In this document: positions 40,302 to 47,083 of the stretch, in pieces
How the letters are laid out: every line of letters starts with the position of its first letter
How positions within the stretch are numbered: position 1 is the first letter of the stretch
From: Pectobacterium peruviense
Lineage (GTDB): Bacteria; Pseudomonadota; Gammaproteobacteria; Enterobacterales; Enterobacteriaceae
Length of the DNA: 64,000 nt
Reading direction: 5' to 3'
NCBI RefSeq assembly: GCF_002847345.1
Contig: NZ_LXFV01000018.1
Location: 1 to 64,000 of the forward strand
Translations under genes and position numbers: made by a program
The notes under the pieces: generated by a model
What the model saw: only the letters and a program-made list of their open reading frames with translations
Told to the model about the DNA's origin: nothing
Database searches by the model: none

Positions 40302-40377
40302 GCCCGGATAGCTCAGTCGGTAGAGCAGGGGATTGAAAATCCCCGTGTCCTTGGTTCGATTCCGAGTCCGGGCACCA
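40302..40377 (+). tRNA. pheV: tRNA-Phe (anticodon GAA)
   Basis: A 76-base tRNA with CCA encoded. It begins GCCCGGATAGCTCAGTCGG, has GAA at 40335-40337 in the anticodon loop, the TTCGATTC T-arm and ends CCGGGCACCA. Acceptor, D, anticodon and T stems all pair. It sits beside speC as pheV does in E. coli. This tRNA is a known integration site for genomic islands in enterobacteria, and foreign-looking genes begin right after it. Confidence 0.97.
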
Positions 40378-40388
40378 CTAATTTAAAG

Positions 40389-40413
40389 AAACCAGCCTAG
40401 CGGCTGGTTTTTT
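40389..40413 (+). terminator. Terminator of tRNA-Phe
   Basis: AAACCAGCC-TAGC-GGCTGGTTT followed by TTT, starting 12 bases after the tRNA CCA end. Confidence 0.9.
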
Positions 40414-40462
40414 GCTTTGGGGGAACGGGGTTCTGAACTGGGTCCAGTTATCTACGAGCGTA

Positions 40463-40705
40463 CTATCCCTCCTCCCCTTCCCCATGATTCGGGCTCATAC
40501 CCTGATAGCGTGACGGCCAGATCTCCTCCGGCTGCTTTCCCAATGCGCAGGCAATTAACCTTTCACCTTTGGGCCAATGTCTTGTTAGTGCGTTAGCAAG
40601 TGTTGAAGACGCTAGTCCAGATGCCCTTGATACCGCCGCCAACGTTGTTCCTTTCTTTCTTAATCCAGCAATAATGTCTGCCGGATGCCAATCGTAATTA
40701 TCCAT
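40463..40705 (-). CDS. Ner/Nlp-like DNA-binding protein
   Basis: An 80-residue protein of the Ner family, small helix-turn-helix repressors of Mu-like phages also found as the bacterial Nlp/SfsB protein. MDNYDWHPADIIAGLRKKG leads into the HTH TLAAVSRASGLASSTLANAL and then WPKGERLIACALGKQPEEIW, the family signature. It is the first gene of the island after tRNA-Phe and may control island genes. A decayed second copy lies at 44513-44668. Confidence 0.85.
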   Translation of the reverse strand: MDNYDWHPADIIAGLRKKGTTLAAVSRASGLASSTLANALTRHWPKGERLIACALGKQPEEIWPSRYQGMSPNHGEGEEG

Positions 40706-40738
40706 TTATCAACCTCTCCCTATGATGAATTAATCCAA

Positions 40739-40757
40739 TTATCCCATTTTGGGATAA
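40739..40757. promoter_or_regulatory. Palindromic operator upstream of the first XRE gene
   Basis: TTATCCCATTTTGGGATAA has perfect 7-base arms around 5 bases. A further half site GGGATAT lies at 40785-40791. Almost the same palindrome precedes the paralogous gene at 41148, so these are probably auto-regulatory sites of the XRE proteins. Confidence 0.65.
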
Positions 40758-40808
40758 AAAAGGAAATGATTGATATTCGATTTTGGGATATCTATCAAGG
40801 TCACCAAA

Positions 40809-41063
40809 ATGGCATCGATTTATTCAAATGAATATCAATCAGTTATAAAAATATTGCGAGAGGCCAGAATCGAAAAAGGCATGACCCAAGAAAATTTGGC
40901 GAACGCTTTAGGTCGACCTCAGTCTTTTGTAGCCAAAATCGAGAATGGGGAACGCAGGCTGGATGTTGTTGAATTTGTCCACATCGCTCACCTGCTATCT
41001 GTAGACGCTTCCATTGTTTTAGAAAAAATAGCGCATAAAATACAGAAAGATAGCATTAAGTAA
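40809..41063 (+). CDS. XRE-family regulator, first paralogue
   Basis: An 84-residue Cro/CI-type helix-turn-helix protein. MASIYSNEYQSVIKILREAR precedes the HTH core KGMTQENLANALGRPQSFVA and KIENGERRLDVVEFVHIA. ATG at 40809 is chosen because the paralogue at 41148 has the same MAS(I/V)YS start; an upstream frame from 40770 would run through the operator half site. It is a tandem paralogue of the next gene. Confidence 0.87.
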   Translation: MASIYSNEYQSVIKILREARIEKGMTQENLANALGRPQSFVAKIENGERRLDVVEFVHIAHLLSVDASIVLEKIAHKIQKDSIK

Positions 41064-41080
41064 TCAATACAAAAAAACAC

Positions 41081-41099
41081 TTATCCCGTTTTGGGATAA
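41081..41099. promoter_or_regulatory. Palindromic operator upstream of the second XRE gene
   Basis: TTATCCCGTTTTGGGATAA differs from the 40739 site by a single base in the spacer. It lies 48 bases before the second xre start, matching the arrangement upstream of the first. Confidence 0.65.
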
Positions 41100-41147
41100 A
41101 GCAGTGAGCGACTGATATTTGATCCCAAATTTTATGGGGTTGAATCG

Positions 41148-41396
41148 ATGGCTTCTGTTTACTCTGATGAATATCAAATCGTTATCAAGGCATTACGTGA
41201 AGCACGCATTGCCAAAGGGATCACGCAGGGAAACCTGGCGCTAGCGCTGGATCGTCCTCAATCGTTTATCGCCAAGGTCGAGAACGGGGAAAGAAGGTTA
41301 GACATCGTAGAATTTATCCATATCGCCCGTTTACTTTCTCTAGACCCCGCCAGCATTATTGCTAAGATCCCTGCAAAATATAAATCGCTTAGTTAA
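41148..41396 (+). CDS. XRE-family regulator, second paralogue
   Basis: An 82-residue Cro/CI-type DNA-binding protein, similar along its whole length to the preceding gene (KGITQGNLALALDRPQSFIA and KVENGERRLDIVEFIHIA). It is 14 bases upstream of ccdA and may be co-transcribed with it. A 69-base relic of the same gene family lies at 61708-61776. Confidence 0.87.
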   Translation: MASVYSDEYQIVIKALREARIAKGITQGNLALALDRPQSFIAKVENGERRLDIVEFIHIARLLSLDPASIIAKIPAKYKSLS

Positions 41397-41410
41397 AGAG
41401 GAACACAGCG

Positions 41411-41629
41411 ATGAAACGCCGGATTAGCATTTCCGTGGGCAAAGACGATTATCAGGTTCTGAGTACTGCCGGAGTCAACATTTCTGGTCTGGTGAATGAT
41501 GCCATTGACAGAGAAGCCCGCCGTATCAAGACTGAGGAGTGGAAGAAGGAAAACCGCGAAAGGATGGAAGACGTCGCCCAACTTATCGCACAGAATGGTT
41601 CCTTTGCGGATGAAAATAGGAATTGGTGA
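41411..41629 (+). CDS. ccdA: CcdA-type antitoxin
   Basis: A 72-residue antitoxin of the CcdA family. The N-terminal ribbon-helix-helix DNA-binding part is MKRRISISVGKDDYQVLSTA, and the C-terminal toxin-binding tail ends NGSFADENRNW, almost as in F-plasmid CcdA. GAGGAA precedes the ATG. The gene is intact, but its toxin partner downstream is broken at both ends, so it is an orphan antitoxin. It could still repress its own promoter or neutralise CcdB from an incoming plasmid. Confidence 0.92.
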   Translation: MKRRISISVGKDDYQVLSTAGVNISGLVNDAIDREARRIKTEEWKKENRERMEDVAQLIAQNGSFADENRNW

Positions 41630-41631
41630 TC

Positions 41632-41904
41632 GTGTAATTCGTTGTTTATGAATACAAACGAGCAAGCCATTACAAAACGTTTGTCGATATACAAAACGAT
41701 ATTGTCCAGACACCAAAGCGGCGTATGGTCATTCCGTTTATCGAATCACATCACCTGTCTGAGAAAGTGAATAAGACTCTGTCCCCTCAGATCCGCATCG
41801 ACGGCGAAGATTATCGGTTAATGACCACTGAGCTATCGAGTGTCCCCGATGAGGTTATTGGTGAGGCTGTAAGTATCCCGGTAAACCGAACCATTCACTT
41901 TTAG
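41632..41904 (+). pseudogene. ccdB: Inactivated ccdB gyrase-toxin gene
   Basis: The frame is clearly Ccd[21 protein letters not shown], then [37 protein letters not shown] and IGEAV. The second codon, normally Gln, is TAA (41635-41637) after a GTG in the start position. The C-terminal part, which carries the Trp-Gly-Ile residues needed for gyrase poisoning, is replaced by unrelated codons from an IS3-family end. Two independent lesions make it non-functional. Confidence 0.88.
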
Positions 41905-42094
41905 AGATCTTCCGACATACTGATTATGTTCCGTTGAGGAGATCGCTATGCGCAAAGCCCGATTTACAGAACACCAGATCATCTCAGTGTTGAAGTCCGT
42001 TGAAGCCGGACGTACCGTCAAAGACGTCTGCCGCGAAGTCAGCATTTCCGAAGCCAGCTATTACATCAACAGCCGTGGCTGTTTTAGGACCTGA
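41869..42094 (+). mobile_element. IS3-family (IS407-group) fragment
   Basis: From TG at 41869 the sequence looks like the left end of an IS407-group element (CCCGGTAAACCGAACC), followed by the start of orfA at 41948: MRKARFTEHQIISVLKSVEA, then GRTVKDVCREVSISEASYY. After residue 39 the match is lost and a stop follows at 42092. The rest of orfA and all of orfB are missing. Insertion here removed the ccdB 3' end. Confidence 0.8.
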
Positions 42095-42335
42095 TGGCAT
42101 TAGTCGCTTCATGCTTATTCCAAAACTGATTTATTCAAAAAAGCCAAATTTCATCTGAAAGATGCCATGACTGATTAACTATTTTACTCATCACTCAGGA
42201 AAAATAGGTTATCACATACCTGTATGATAGTTACTACTGGGATAAGTTATAAGTCCCTTAATTGAATTGTTTCGAATGAATTAATTTGAATGAAATACAA
42301 ATTAATCTGAAATGAAAACATTACCTCTTGATTTC
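42095..42335. other. AT-rich gap before the Cry-like operon
   Basis: I see no gene here. The stretch is AT-rich and marks the change from IS remnant to the low-GC toxin unit. It includes a GGGATAAGTTATAAGTCCC inverted repeat near 42239-42257, whose GGGATAA arm resembles the XRE operator half site. Confidence 0.5.
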
Positions 42336-42363
42336 TTGCAACGTAGAAATCCCTTGCTATAGT
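42336..42363 (+). promoter_or_regulatory. Candidate promoter of the Cry-like operon
   Basis: TTGCAA (42336-42341) and TATAGT (42358-42363) are separated by 16 bases, 63 bases before the first gene. The -10 lies in TTGCTATAGTTCAG, a 14-mer also found upstream of the tetR-type gene near 34098. Confidence 0.4.
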
Positions 42364-42426
42364 TCAGTCTGAACATGCAAGCCTAACAACTGAAAAACCA
42401 TTTATTAAAATAAAAGGGTAGGAAAA

Positions 42427-42843
42427 ATGACTAATAACATCTTGGTTGACATTACAAAAATCCACGGTATTTCTAGTGATAAAGTTCAAGATTTGACAGA
42501 GGAACAGGACGTTTCTACATTAGATGGAGCGAAAGCTGTAGGTACAAGTAATTATACTGTGAAAGCAAAATCAAGTATAGAGATATACAGGGTTGATACT
42601 CCTATTATTCCTGAGACAAGACGTAGCTTAGAAATTTTCAATGATGGCAGGGCTAATGAGATTACTGCTACATTTTATTGGAGTCATTCGTTTACTAGTA
42701 AATGGTTTCCAGAGGGTTCGCTCACGGTGAAAAGGGGCGACAGTGGAATTCTTAAAGCGCCTGGAAATTCATTTTATTACAGTAAATATATAATAGAAAA
42801 CAAAACAGATGTAACGGCAAACTTCACCGCTCGCCTCGTCTAA
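42427..42843 (+). CDS. Unknown small protein upstream of Cry-like gene
   Basis: A 138-residue protein that I do not recognise. It begins MTNNILVDITKIHGISSDKV and its C-terminal two thirds alternate short polar and hydrophobic strands (SLTVKRGDSGILKAPGNSFY), suggesting a beta-sandwich. There is no signal peptide, membrane segment or cysteine. AGG precedes the ATG. Base composition is AT-rich like the next gene, 70 bases downstream, so both probably form one transferred unit. It could be an accessory or stabilising partner of the Cry-like protein; that is a guess. Confidence 0.7.
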   Translation: MTNNILVDITKIHGISSDKVQDLTEEQDVSTLDGAKAVGTSNYTVKAKSSIEIYRVDTPIIPETRRSLEIFNDGRANEITATFYWSHSFTSKWFPEGSLTVKRGDSGILKAPGNSFYYSKYIIENKTDVTANFTARLV

Positions 42844-42913
42844 TAGATATCATGTTGTTTGATTGTGAGCTTGACCACCATTCTTTTAAATATATTTTTG
42901 AAAGGATTTAATT

Positions 42914-44209
42914 ATGAATAATTATACTGCTAATGTCGGATTTAAAAAGGAATTTAATCCAATACTCCTGACCCCGCAAGATACTTTTCTTTTAAGGATG
43001 TCTATTGAGCAGTTGGATGTGTCAGGTATATTAAAAAGTGTATTGCAGAAAGGTGTTTCTTTTATTCCTACCGTAGGCCCCGCTTTAAGCTTTATGATTG
43101 GTTTTTTTTGGCCCCAAAAAAAATCAGATCTGTGGCAGCAAGTGCTAGATCTTGTTGACCAAAAGATTAGAGAATCAGAGTTAAAAGTGATTAGAGGAAT
43201 TCTTAGTGGTGACTTAGCCTATAAGAAAATGCGAATGGAAGCGGTGGCGACAATGATGGAGAAGTCCCCTGGCACACCAGAGACAAGGGCAACCTTTAAC
43301 AATTTAGCTGATGAGTTTTATGGGTTCCAGGAAAAGTTTAATTCTTTTAAAGAAGATGATTCAACTAACTATCTTATTCTCCCTATGTACTCGATTACCG
43401 TTATGTTAGAGCTGGTGTATTGGATAAATGGTTTGGAGAAGAAAGACCAGCTAGGTTTAAGCTATATTGAAGTAGCCAAACTGGAAGGTTATGTGAATGA
43501 AACGTTCGATACTGCAAGAAAATATATAGAAGATATGTACAAAGAAAAGCTAGAGGATGCGTACGAAAACTCTCCAGGCGATGATATCGTCAACAATGTA
43601 ATGTCTGTTCATGGTTATTGCCAACTTAATGGCGTAGAATACATCTCGATTTGGAGAAAAATAAAAGAGGCTCAGTCTATCTCAAAACAATTTTATGTTG
43701 ATGTACTGACATACTCAATATTTTTCGGCAGGCAAACACCTAAACTCAAATATTTAGCATTAACAGATGCTGAAGACATGCCCCCTCCATTCAGACCAAA
43801 TATTGTTAATGGCAAGAGAACTAAAATTCGGCATATCACAGGTTGCATTACTCGTATTGGTGGTACAGCTAGAGTTGGGGGCTTAAAGTTAGATTTTGAG
43901 GATGGTTCAACTTATGATCTAGGAACCATTACTGGTGAAACCCGGTCGATATCTTTAAACGGTAGCACTATTACAAGTGTTGAAGTTTGGGGTCGTGGTG
44001 CGATTGATGAATTAAGGTTTAATTTAAGTGACGGACGGGTCTTTTCGTTTGGCGAAATGGGAACGACAAATTACATGAGGTTTTCAATTAGCGAGGAACA
44101 TCATATAGCAGGTATGTTCTTATCGAGTGATGCAACTGGCCTTGCTCGTCAGGCTGCCAATTTTGGTGTCTCGTACCAACTTAACGAAGACTTTGAGCTC
44201 AAAGAGTAA
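42914..44209 (+). CDS. Cry-like pore-forming protein with jacalin-like domain
   Basis: A 431-residue protein. Residues about 20-275 match the helical domain I of Bacillus delta-endotoxins (Endotoxin_N): FIPTVGPALSFMIGFFWP, then YLILPMYSITVMLELVYWIN on the hydrophobic central helix, and a final helix FYVDVLTYSIFFGRQTP. Residues about 300-425 look like a jacalin-type beta-prism lectin (GGLKLDFEDGSTYDLGTI, ITSVEVWGRGAIDELRF, LSDGRVFSFGE). Cry domains II and III are absent. There is no signal peptide. It is AT-rich against its surroundings and preceded by AAGGAT. Pore formation in insect or other eukaryotic cells is inferred from domain type only. Confidence 0.85.
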   Translation: MNNYTANVGFKKEFNPILLTPQDTFLLRMSIEQLDVSGILKSVLQKGVSFIPTVGPALSFMIGFFWPQKKSDLWQQVLDLVDQKIRESELKVIRGILSGDLAYKKMRMEAVATMMEKSPGTPETRATFNNLADEFYGFQEKFNSFKEDDSTNYLILPMYSITVMLELVYWINGLEKKDQLGLSYIEVAKLEGYVNETFDTARKYIEDMYKEKLEDAYENSPGDDIVNNVMSVHGYCQLNGVEYISIWRKIKEAQSISKQFYVDVLTYSIFFGRQTPKLKYLALTDAEDMPPPFRPNIVNGKRTKIRHITGCITRIGGTARVGGLKLDFEDGSTYDLGTITGETRSISLNGSTITSVEVWGRGAIDELRFNLSDGRVFSFGEMGTTNYMRFSISEEHHIAGMFLSSDATGLARQAANFGVSYQLNEDFELKE

Positions 44210-44512
44210 TAAAGAGTAGTCGGTGATATTCATCTAAAATAACGTGTATTAGCTCAAACTTGATCTGACAGTTACCCATTTTTGTGCTGGTTTCTGTCAG
44301 ATTAGATTCTGCCCAAACCCGTTTCCTATCAGCGTTTCAACTGGCGTTCTGTCGTTGCACATTTTTCCCTGATAACGCTTAGTCCGATATTGCTATTACA
44401 AACGGCACATCAGGTGTGTGACTGCTCTATAACAAAACCGATTTCGTGTACTTTATCGCTATCGCCGAGTTCATATTCCTCGTCCTCTGATAAAATCTCA
44501 AACACAGAGCAC
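44210..44512. other. Gap after the Cry-like gene with inverted repeat
   Basis: No gene is supported. ATCTGACAG (44263-44271) and CTGTCAGAT (44294-44302) form an inverted repeat with a 22-base loop, without a T-run. The surrounding sequence looks like insertion-sequence debris, but I cannot name the element. Confidence 0.35.
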
Positions 44513-44668
44513 GCTACTCCGGCCGCTTTCCCAATGCACAGGCAATTAACCTTTCACCTTTAGGCCAATCTCTTGTTAATGCGTTAGCAAGTGTTGAAGG
44601 CGCTAATCCTGATGCCCTTGGTATCGCCGCCAACGTTGTGCCTTTCTTCCTTAAGCCAGCAAGAATGG
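44513..44668 (-). pseudogene. Truncated second copy of the Ner-like gene
   Basis: About 150 bases align with the Ner-like gene at 40463-40705 (40526-40676 against 44517-44667, no gaps seen). On the minus strand the frame reads ILAGLRKKGTTLAAIPRASG, then LAPSTLANALTRDWPKGERL and IACALGKRPE followed by TAG. The N-terminal 12 or so codons are missing. With the intact copy it brackets the XRE-ccd-Cry segment. Confidence 0.85.
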
Positions 44669-44713
44669 CAACCCGCTGTCACATTACACTTGCATAGAAA
44701 TGAGCATACACAC

Positions 44714-45214
44714 TCAATTCAATTCCCTGGTTCCATACCCTACGACCACCTTTCCAGCAGCAAGGCTTTTTGTTACCACGGTTCCCGCGCCGACTTTTAC
44801 GTTATCACCTAATGTAATGTCGCCTAGCAGAATGGCATTGGCACCAAGCTCCACCTGGTTACCCAGCACCGGGCTTTTGGTGACATGACCTTCACGGTTT
44901 ATCACGCTACCAATGGTGACTCCCTGCCGTAATGTACAGTTCTCCCCGATGATGACATCGGAATTCACCACAATACAGTGCGGATGATATATTTTCAGCC
45001 CAAAACCGATTTGAGTTCTGTGCGGAATTTCCACACAGAACAGCCACTCATTAATCACTTTATTCAGGACAACAAAAGGAACGCTGATAATTTTCAGCAG
45101 CGCATTTGATGACTGGTAAATGGTTGAAAGGCGAAACAGCAGTATGACTAGTTTAGCTTTAATACTGCCCGCCGCTTTTATTTCACAACATACGTGGCCG
45201 ATATTTTTCAGCAT
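44714..45214 (-). CDS. Serine-acetyltransferase-like EPS acetyltransferase
   Basis: A protein of about 166 residues with left-handed beta-helix hexapeptide repeats (VIIGENCTLRQGVTIG, VELGANAILLGDITLG, VKVGAGTVVTKS), like WcaB and CysE-type acetyltransferases. Its place at the end of the EPS operon suggests that it acetylates the polysaccharide or a precursor. ATG at 45214 gives a WcaB-like length; an in-frame start at 45274 would overlap the upstream gene by 34 bases. Confidence 0.82.
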   Translation of the reverse strand: MLKNIGHVCCEIKAAGSIKAKLVILLFRLSTIYQSSNALLKIISVPFVVLNKVINEWLFCVEIPHRTQIGFGLKIYHPHCIVVNSDVIIGENCTLRQGVTIGSVINREGHVTKSPVLGNQVELGANAILLGDITLGDNVKVGAGTVVTKSLAAGKVVVGYGTRELN

Positions 45215-45240
45215 ATGAATATCTATTCTTAATTCCGTGC

Positions 45241-46635
45241 TCAGCGCACCGTTACCGTGGAAATTCGATACCAACCGTCGGCCTGCTTGCCCTCGTTGGC
45301 GAGATTAATTCGCGATACTCCCTTTGCGTCCAGCATCGCCATGTCAATATTATACTGCCCGGCAGGAAGCGCTTCCGGCATCGCCAATTGGTAGACGAAG
45401 GTATGCTGCCCCGGCAACCAGGTGCGGATGTCATCAGCCGTTTTTCCCATACTCATTACGGTGTTGGCATCATTCACCACCCGATAGGCCACATCATATT
45501 TCAGGTAAATGGGCGCTACGCCGTCGTTAAACCACTGCTGGTTTAACGTCAGGCTCTGCCCTTGTGCCAGTTCAGACTCATGAGTTAACGAGGCCAAACG
45601 GAAACGATAGCCGAGTTTGGTCAGCGCATTATCCACAATCTCCCGATATTTCGTCGGCACGCTGCGCGATTTCAGATTAATGGTGCTGGCGTGCTGTGCC
45701 AGCGCCCAGTCAAAGGCCGCCTGCACTTGCGCACGAGTATAGTGCTGCACGCTCTGCCACTCCGACATATGACCACAGATTTCCAGACTCACCGGCGCAC
45801 GTTGCCACGCAGAGCTAAAATTGGGATAAAGCGCCTCCGCATTTTTCAGCCGCTGCGGGTAATCATCTTGCATGTGGCTCCATGTGGTCGAAAAATTATG
45901 CCAGTCTCCCCAGCAATCCGCGCGCCATCCAGCGCCTTGCTTCACTGCGCTGACCAACGTGTCGCCGCCGTTAATGAGCATAATTTTTGGGCTGTTGGGA
46001 AACGCGGCAAAATACATTTCCACGTACTTATCCAACTGGGCTGATGTGTAGCGTTCAATCAGCGGCGTAATGGTCGGGAAATTGGTGTTGTGCCACTCGC
46101 CCCATGACCCCACCAATCCAATATCGATATAAGCCAAATTCGAATTACCGTCATAGCGCAGCCCAAAAGCATTAAGCAAACGCTGGCTGTATTCGATAAA
46201 CACCGGGTCGTCCAGATCCGGCACAAAGGTTTTTTTGTCCGGCGTCCATTCGCCCTTGATGCCTTTTTGGATCAGCCAGTCAGGAATCTTCGAACCACTG
46301 GCAGGTTCATCAAGCGCCATAAAGCGCAACCCCACGTTCATCGGTGGTTGATGCTGGCTAGCCAGTTCGAAAATAGCGTCCACGGCTTGAAAATTATATT
46401 GGCCTTCTGCTGGCTCAAGTTCATTCCAGTACAAACGATCATATTCAATGCCGGTGTCGGGATAATCAGCCAGCGACAACGTTGTACCATTACCCTTGTT
46501 AAAGCTGGCGACGCCAGTACCTGGGTTCGTTAGCGGGCCAGTTAGCCCTCTGGGGGTGACGGTCGTCATCACGCCATCGGCCACACCCAATACAGAAAAT
46601 AGCAAACCTCCTACAGCGATAATTTTACAATGCAC
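45241..46635 (-). CDS. Secreted DUF4832-type glycosidase-like protein
   Basis: A 464-residue exported protein with signal peptide (IIAVGGLLFSVLGVADG). It has a TIM-barrel-like region with DRLYWNELEPAEGQYNFQAV, as in DUF4874/DUF4832 proteins, and a C-terminal beta-sandwich (LTLNQQWFNDGVAPIYLKYD). Related proteins resemble glycoside hydrolases and occur in polysaccharide loci. A role in trimming or modifying the EPS in the periplasm or outside is inferred. Confidence 0.7.
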   Translation of the reverse strand: MHCKIIAVGGLLFSVLGVADGVMTTVTPRGLTGPLTNPGTGVASFNKGNGTTLSLADYPDTGIEYDRLYWNELEPAEGQYNFQAVDAIFELASQHQPPMNVGLRFMALDEPASGSKIPDWLIQKGIKGEWTPDKKTFVPDLDDPVFIEYSQRLLNAFGLRYDGNSNLAYIDIGLVGSWGEWHNTNFPTITPLIERYTSAQLDKYVEMYFAAFPNSPKIMLINGGDTLVSAVKQGAGWRADCWGDWHNFSTTWSHMQDDYPQRLKNAEALYPNFSSAWQRAPVSLEICGHMSEWQSVQHYTRAQVQAAFDWALAQHASTINLKSRSVPTKYREIVDNALTKLGYRFRLASLTHESELAQGQSLTLNQQWFNDGVAPIYLKYDVAYRVVNDANTVMSMGKTADDIRTWLPGQHTFVYQLAMPEALPAGQYNIDMAMLDAKGVSRINLANEGKQADGWYRISTVTVR

Positions 46636-46673
46636 TTATGACTCCTTATTTCCACATCAGTAGAAACCGGGGG

Positions 46674-47081
46674 TCAGTGATCCTTCAGGCTGAGCCACCA
46701 ATCCCAAACTCCTAAGTGGAAATGTGGGAAAATATCAATACCCAAGGCAGACTTAATCATGTAAAGCATCAATAGCGCCGCAAGCATGCAGGACAAGCCA
46801 GTAAACAGGATCAACGCAGTCAGCAGTATGCGAAATAGCGTTGACTCTTTGCGTGGACGCTTGCGGTGATCCAGACCGAACAAAAAAACAAAGTAATAGC
46901 GCCTGTTCAAAAAAGGGAAACTCTTACGCACGTCGACCCAATGCATTGAAGATGCCGTAATCGACAGCACCGCCTGCTCAACGGCCAGCCGTTGTTCCGA
47001 GGTCAGTTCTGTATCGGTTTTTCCATCAAGGGCTTCATAGAAGCGCTCAATGACTAACGGGCGTTTATTCGATTCATTCAC
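46674..47081 (-). CDS. Small membrane protein of the EPS cluster
   Basis: A 135-residue protein with one strong C-terminal membrane segment (ILLTALILFTGLSCMLAALL) after a soluble N-terminus that contains SFPFLNRRYYFVFLFGLDHR. I do not recognise a function. Similar small proteins occur next to glycosyltransferases in enterobacterial EPS operons. It starts two bases before the stop of the preceding glycosyltransferase gene region, so it is translated from the same mRNA. Confidence 0.65.
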   Translation of the reverse strand: MNESNKRPLVIERFYEALDGKTDTELTSEQRLAVEQAVLSITASSMHWVDVRKSFPFLNRRYYFVFLFGLDHRKRPRKESTLFRILLTALILFTGLSCMLAALLMLYMIKSALGIDIFPHFHLGVWDWWLSLKDH

Positions 47082-47083
47082 TA

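Noticed and set aside
40218..40400. 60-codon frame across tRNA-Phe
   Set aside because: It runs through the tRNA gene and its promoter, so it is a chance frame.
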